DNA of 26,061 bases from the NCBI GenBank assembly GCA_020433835.1, contig JAGRBY010000029.1, forward strand, positions 1 to 26,061. Reading direction: 5' to 3'. The DNA comes from Anaerolineae bacterium (GTDB lineage Bacteria; Chloroflexota; Anaerolineae; 4572-78; J111). This document shows, piece after piece, positions 21,993-26,061 of the stretch. How positions within the stretch are numbered: position 1 is the stretch's first letter; each line of letters opens with the position of its first letter. The notes below the pieces were generated by a model. That model was given only the letters and a program-made list of their open reading frames with translations, had not been told where the DNA came from and searched no databases. A program made the position numbers and the translations under genes.

Positions 21993-22224
21993 AAGGCTAA
22001 GGCTGAGGCGAAGGCGAAGAAAAAAGCAAAGAGAACGAGTCGATTCATCAAGGCAGTCCAACAGTCCCAGTTGAGACGACAGCGACAATGAAAATCTTTT
22101 AGCCCTCACCCCGTCGCTAACGCGACTCCCCTCTCCCTTAGGGAGAGGGGTTGGGGGTGAGGGGTTATTTTCAGAGGAGCGGCGGCTCACCTAAATTCGT
22201 TTTACTTAGCCTCAGCCTTAGCCT
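21993..22224. repeat. AGGCTAAGGC element interrupted by the 80-bp repeat (copy 2 at 22100-22179)
   Basis: AAGGCTAAGGCTGAGGCGAA at 21993 and CTTAGCCTCAGCCTTAGCCT at 22205-22224 are the inverted ends of the same element as the one inside 16687-16869. Internal pieces match too: GAAGAAAAAAGCAAAGAGAAC with GTCGATTC on the left, and GGCGGCTCACC on the right. Between these halves the 80-bp repeat (with about 45 bases of its upstream flank) has been inserted. This fills the 327-bp gap before the beta-propeller gene. Confidence 0.75.
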
Positions 22225-22276
22225 ACCAATATAATACATATTTATAAGGAAGATAATAGGCGTCAGGAGAACGCAT

Positions 22277-23440
22277 GTGACCAAATTTTACGCAGTAATT
22301 CTATCGGCTGCGCTGCTGTTGACCGGCTGTAGCGGAGCACCGCCGCCTGCGACTCCTCCCGGTGCCGTCGAACCGCAGCCGGTTGTCCAAGAACTAACCG
22401 CAACGATACCGCCGACGGAAACAGCGGTTCCCAACTCCCCGCCAACCGAAACCCCCTTGCCGCCGCCCACCGCAACACCTATCGGTGCGCAGGCCGAAGC
22501 CCCGGCAGCAACGGCCACACCAGAGGTCGAACAAATTGCCGAACCGACCATAATCGAATATGCTATTCCTTCCGGTTCGCGCCCCCACGACGTTGCGCCC
22601 GCGCCGGACGGATCGGTCTGGTACACGGCCCAGGCCAGCGGTGAACTGGGGCGGTTTTATCCCGAAACGGGCGAGACGCAGCATATTCCGTTGGGCGATG
22701 GTTCCGCTCCGCACGGCGTCATCGTTGGGCCTGATGGGGCACCTTGGATTACCGACGGTGGCTTAGACGCGATTGTGCGCGTTGATCCGGACACAGAAGC
22801 AATCTTGCTCTTTCCGCTGCCGTACGACACGGGGTACGCGAACTTAAATACGGCGACCTTTGATCACGATGGGGTCTTATGGTTTACGGGCCAAAGCGGT
22901 GTGTATGGCCGGTTTGATCCGCGCGTTGGGCAGGTGGAAGCCTGGCCCGCACCGGGTGGCAATGGGCCGTACGGCATCGCCACCACGCCGGGCGGCGATG
23001 TTTACTACGCTTCGCTGGCCGGCAGCCACATCGCCCATATCGATTTAGCAAGCAGCGAGGCGACTGTCATCGAACCGCCGACACCGGGCCAGGGTGCGCG
23101 GCGCGTTTGGTCCGATTCGCAGAGCCGCATTTGGGTCAGCGAATGGAACAGCGGTCAGCTATCCCGTTATGATCCAGCCACCGGCGCGTGGCAAGCCTGG
23201 CGACTGCCGGGCAGTAACCCCAAACCCTACGCGGTTTACGTTGACGAAGCGGATATGGTCTGGTTAAGTGACTTTGACGCCAACGCGATAGTACGTTTTG
23301 ATCCAAACCGGGAACTCTTCGAGGTTTTTCCATTATCAAGCCCCGGTGCCAACGTGCGCCAAATTCTGGGGCGGCCGGGCGAAGTTTGGGGTGCGGAGTC
23401 GGGTACTGATAAATTGGTGGTCATCAAGACTGCCCGTTGA
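22277..23440 (+). CDS. Virginiamycin B lyase-like beta-propeller lipoprotein
   Basis: This 387-aa protein has a signal peptide ending in lipobox LLTGC (C18). A Pro/Thr-rich linker (20-90) comes next, then about seven repeats of the Vgb/SMP-30-like propeller. Each repeat has the pattern PxGxxPHxVxxxPDGxxWxTxxxxxxIxRxDPxTG, for example SRPHDVAPAPDGSVWYTAQ, APHGVIVGPDGAPWITDGG and KPYAVYVDEADMVWLSDFD. True Vgb enzymes linearise streptogramin B antibiotics, but most lipoprotein members are uncharacterised binding or lyase-like proteins, so no antibiotic role is claimed. The GTG start at 22277 follows CAGGAGA; an ATG two bases earlier is followed by a stop. It belongs to a run of secreted proteins on this strand. 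Confidence 0.88.
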   Translation: MTKFYAVILSAALLLTGCSGAPPPATPPGAVEPQPVVQELTATIPPTETAVPNSPPTETPLPPPTATPIGAQAEAPAATATPEVEQIAEPTIIEYAIPSGSRPHDVAPAPDGSVWYTAQASGELGRFYPETGETQHIPLGDGSAPHGVIVGPDGAPWITDGGLDAIVRVDPDTEAILLFPLPYDTGYANLNTATFDHDGVLWFTGQSGVYGRFDPRVGQVEAWPAPGGNGPYGIATTPGGDVYYASLAGSHIAHIDLASSEATVIEPPTPGQGARRVWSDSQSRIWVSEWNSGQLSRYDPATGAWQAWRLPGSNPKPYAVYVDEADMVWLSDFDANAIVRFDPNRELFEVFPLSSPGANVRQILGRPGEVWGAESGTDKLVVIKTAR

Positions 23441-23521
23441 GAGAATTGTGTAATATTCAATAGAAGTAATTTGATCAACAGGCTAAGGCTGAAGGCATCC
23501 GAATGTGTTAACCAACCCACT

Positions 23522-25828
23522 ATGAGAACATTTCTAATAAAACTCCTCATCTTTATGGCGGTAGTGGTGGTTTTGCAGGTTGTCACCTCCGCTCTTTATC
23601 CTCCCGACCTACCAACCGAGATTATGCAGTTGGACCACCACCTGCAGACCGGGGCTGATGTTATTTATCTAGGCGACAGTACCCTAATGTATCCGCTCGG
23701 CGAGATCACTACGGGTGACATTTTACAAGAAGTTTTGCCCGACCACACGGTTGGTCAGGTGGCTCACCCGGCCTATAATGCTGAGCTTTACCGTGCTTAC
23801 GCCGGTTATTTGGCCCGGCAGGATGCACCACCGAAGATTGTTATTATTCCCATCAACCTCCACTCCTTTTCACCGGAGTGGGATCGGCGGCCAACCTATC
23901 AGTTCGAGTCCGAAAAAGCAGTCCTAACCTACGGATCGCTGCTGTCGACTCTATTTTACCGGCCTGCGGCTACTTTCGGCCTCTTTGACTCGCCTATTAC
24001 CTCGGATGATTTCCTGACGACGCCGGTTTTTAGCGGCACCACCCCCATCGGCTACGTAGCCGATTTCGAACAACGGCTGGGCCATTCCACCCTATCGGCG
24101 CAAACTGATGATGTGGCCGCGGCCTACTTTAGCAATGTCCCGGCTGACAATGAAGATGAAACGCTGGAAACCTCGCTGCTCTATTATTATATGGGAACAG
24201 TTGGGGCCACGCATCGCCAACTGCAATCGCTACAGGCAACGGCCCGGCGTCTAAAAGCCGGCGGTATCGAACCCGTTTTTTACATAACTCCGGTCAATTA
24301 TCAACTCGGTGAACGCGTTTTGGGTCAAGCCTTCACCCGCCGACTGGCTGAAAATGTCGCCCGGATTGAGCAGCAGCTTAATGCCGACGGTGTCGATGTG
24401 CTGAACTTGGTGTTTGATCTCGATGCCTACTATTTTATTGACACCGAGCATCTGACCGAAAACGGTAAAGCCCACGTGGCCGAAGCGTTAGCCGGCCGCA
24501 TCGAGTCTGATCAACCGGCCCGTTTGACTTCTGCTTCCAACAGCGTACCGCAACCGGCGGCTGTGTCCGGTGATTCATCAGAAGCTGATGCTGCGCAGCC
24601 GGCCGCTATTGCCCAAATATCCACCTCGCCAACAGCCACCCCCGCCGTCCCCACACCGGCTCCCACCAACACGCGTGTTGTGCCACTGGCCTCCGACCGG
24701 TCCGACGGCCAGGGTGACATCACCGGCACTGAATTTGTCGGCACTTTTGAGCCGGTTGGCAACTACTTTGTTGATCTCTATCGCATCCGCTACCGGACCT
24801 TAACAAACGAAGATAAGCCGGTCGAAGCGCGGGCGTATCTGTATATTCCCCTTACCTCTGAAGCAGAGTCGTTTCCGGTGTTGGCTTATGGGAGCGGAAC
24901 CACCGGCATCGGCCCCGGCTGCGCACCGCTTAACGAGATCCAACAGGGCGAAAACTGGGGCGCGTATCATTACCAACTCCTGGAATATTCGGCTCAGGGC
25001 TTTATTGCTGTCTGGCCCAACGGCCAGGGCTTCGACGATACCCAGCCGTCGCATCCATACTTTATTGCCGAAAGCGAAGGCCGCACCATGCTCGATGCCG
25101 TTCGGGCCGCTTACGATTTTATCAGCGACGGGCGAGCCACCGATACGCAAGCCAAGCCGATGGCAGCAGTCTTTCTGGGTGGCTACTCCAGCGGTGGTCA
25201 CACGGCCTTTGCCGCCAAAGATATCGCCGCCCGCTACGCGCCGGAGTTGACCATTAAAGGCGTTTTGGGCCATGGCCCCACCACCAACCCGGAGACGCTC
25301 ATCAAAGAGAATCCTATCTTTAGCCCGTACATGATCTACGCCTACCGGGCCTTTTACGGTGAAACGGTCATCGACCCTACCCGCGTTTTTCAAGACAACT
25401 ATCTGGTCAATTTTAATGCCGATGTTATGACCCGCTGCATTGAAGATTTGTACAGTTACTACTCGCCCAACGCACGGCTTATTTATCGCGATGATTTTCG
25501 CGAGGCCCTGTACAGCGAGCGCCTGGCAAGCATTTTACCCCGCTTCAAACGGGCGCTCGAGGCCAATACTGCCGGTCTGGATCGCTCCGGGGCCGATATT
25601 CCGGTATTAATCCTGCAAGGTACCGCCGACAGGGTGGTCACCCCGCCCAGCCAGCAGGCCTTTGCCCAGGCCTTGTGCCGCCAGGGCAGCCGGGTGACCT
25701 ATTTAACCTATTCAGCCATCGACCACGCAGGTACGCGCTATGTTAGCTTTCGCGATACCATGCAGTGGATGGAAACCCTGGCCGAAGGTGGCCTGCCTAC
25801 CTCTAGCTGTGACAGCCTATCAGATTAG
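23522..25828 (+). CDS. Membrane-anchored fusion of an SGNH-like domain and a secretory-lipase-like alpha/beta hydrolase
   Basis: The 768-aa protein begins with a transmembrane or signal anchor (about 5-25, FLIKLLIFMAVVVVLQVV). Residues 40-330 look like an SGNH/DltD-like hydrolase: IYLGDSTLMYP with S53 in GDS, IPINLHSFSPEW, and the C-terminal DTEHLTENG with D307 and H310. A Thr/Pro-rich linker (335-385) leads to a second hydrolase (400-768), with LAYGSGTTGIGPGC, nucleophile S557 in LGGYSSGGHTA, Asp in ILQGTADRVV and His in IDHAGTRY, like secretory lipases. The ATG at 23522 is chosen over a TTG at 23471, because the upstream stretch is repeat DNA (AGGCTAAGGCTGAAGGC) and the TTG would be an unusual start; neither has a strong ribosome binding site. 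Two esterase folds in one chain suggest removal or transfer of ester groups on a polymer. Confidence 0.85.
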   Translation: MRTFLIKLLIFMAVVVVLQVVTSALYPPDLPTEIMQLDHHLQTGADVIYLGDSTLMYPLGEITTGDILQEVLPDHTVGQVAHPAYNAELYRAYAGYLARQDAPPKIVIIPINLHSFSPEWDRRPTYQFESEKAVLTYGSLLSTLFYRPAATFGLFDSPITSDDFLTTPVFSGTTPIGYVADFEQRLGHSTLSAQTDDVAAAYFSNVPADNEDETLETSLLYYYMGTVGATHRQLQSLQATARRLKAGGIEPVFYITPVNYQLGERVLGQAFTRRLAENVARIEQQLNADGVDVLNLVFDLDAYYFIDTEHLTENGKAHVAEALAGRIESDQPARLTSASNSVPQPAAVSGDSSEADAAQPAAIAQISTSPTATPAVPTPAPTNTRVVPLASDRSDGQGDITGTEFVGTFEPVGNYFVDLYRIRYRTLTNEDKPVEARAYLYIPLTSEAESFPVLAYGSGTTGIGPGCAPLNEIQQGENWGAYHYQLLEYSAQGFIAVWPNGQGFDDTQPSHPYFIAESEGRTMLDAVRAAYDFISDGRATDTQAKPMAAVFLGGYSSGGHTAFAAKDIAARYAPELTIKGVLGHGPTTNPETLIKENPIFSPYMIYAYRAFYGETVIDPTRVFQDNYLVNFNADVMTRCIEDLYSYYSPNARLIYRDDFREALYSERLASILPRFKRALEANTAGLDRSGADIPVLILQGTADRVVTPPSQQAFAQALCRQGSRVTYLTYSAIDHAGTRYVSFRDTMQWMETLAEGGLPTSSCDSLSD

Positions 25829-25933
25829 TTTGCATCAGCCATCTTCGTCTGCCTCGAACAACTCCACCAACAGCATAAAAGAAACCACACTCCCTACAAG
25901 CGATCTCGCATAAAAAGAGTCGTTTCTTGTTGC

Positions 25934-26061
25934 GAGAAGAGGCGTGCATCGTGCCGCAAGAGGCTTCGCACCGTGAGAAGAGGCGTGCATCGTGCCGCAA
26001 GAGGCTTCGCACCGTGAGAAGGGTTCGGCATCGTGCCGCTCGAAGCTTCAGCCAGTCGTAA
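25934..26061. repeat. 41-bp tandem repeat at the window end
   Basis: Two identical 41-bp units (25934-25974 and 25975-26015) start GAGAAGAGGCGTGCATCGTG. They are followed by a diverged third unit, GAGAAGGGTTCGGCATCGTG, to the end. Each unit is itself two related halves of about 21 and 20 bp (AGAGGCGTGCATCGTGC and AGAGGCTTCGCACCGTG). A minus-strand ORF through it (MRSLLRHDARLFSRCEASC...) reflects the repeat and is not counted as a gene. Nothing else is seen in the gap after 25829. Confidence 0.85.

Noticed and set aside
22277..23440. Streptogramin B resistance gene
   Set aside because: The fold is Vgb-like, but the lipoprotein form with a long linker belongs to a broad uncharacterised group, so antibiotic inactivation cannot be claimed.

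Overview
The window looks like a piece of a Chloroflexota genome, probably Anaerolineae or a related class. This is inferred from style: secreted lipoproteins with long Thr/Pro-rich linkers after the lipobox, GC-rich coding regions separated by many short intergenic repeats, and the mix of gene families. No rRNA or tRNA gene was seen to confirm it. Both ends look like contig edges: the first gene lacks a clear N-terminus and the last 130 bases are tandem repeats.

Region 1 (1-9000, + strand) holds an FAD/NAD(P) disulfide oxidoreductase, a solitary MORC/MutL-like GHKL ATPase, and then a B12-related block. A class-I cobalamin riboswitch with an intrinsic terminator and a competing hairpin precedes a PocR-domain sensor histidine kinase. 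Its AraC-type response regulator follows, then acetate kinase and the EutJ chaperone. PocR, EutJ and acyl-phosphate kinases are typical of B12-dependent diol or ethanolamine utilisation in bacterial microcompartments. No shell protein or diol dehydratase lies in the window, so the pathway must be encoded elsewhere. A 572-aa zinc alcohol dehydrogenase at 17.4 kb, with a duplicated Rossmann domain, might belong to the same metabolism.

Region 2 (9.0-12.2 kb, - strand) holds a 4-OT-like tautomerase, a MITE-like element and an NAD-dependent epimerase. After these comes a toxin-antitoxin graveyard: an intact higA behind a broken higB, an intact XRE antitoxin behind a Gp49/RelE toxin fragment, and an apparently intact MntA-HepT pair.

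Region 3 (12.2-17.1 kb) is visibly AT-richer and looks acquired. It holds a small two-helix membrane protein, a 251-aa membrane protein with a possible effector domain, and an OLD-family ATPase-TOPRIM nuclease. The last two lie between imperfect direct repeats, which suggests a candidate defence module. A roughly 1.4-kb stretch follows that is largely non-coding. It carries an array of ACATG motifs spaced by multiples of about 20.5 bp and a nested repeat element.

Region 4 (17.1-26.06 kb, + strand) holds a small ORF, the large dehydrogenase and four secreted or membrane-anchored proteins: an alpha/beta hydrolase lipoprotein, a Tat-exported dienelactone hydrolase lipoprotein, a Vgb-like beta-propeller lipoprotein, and an unusual SGNH plus alpha/beta-hydrolase fusion. 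Repeats between these genes are nested in one another, and one supplies the ribosome binding site of the dienelactone hydrolase.
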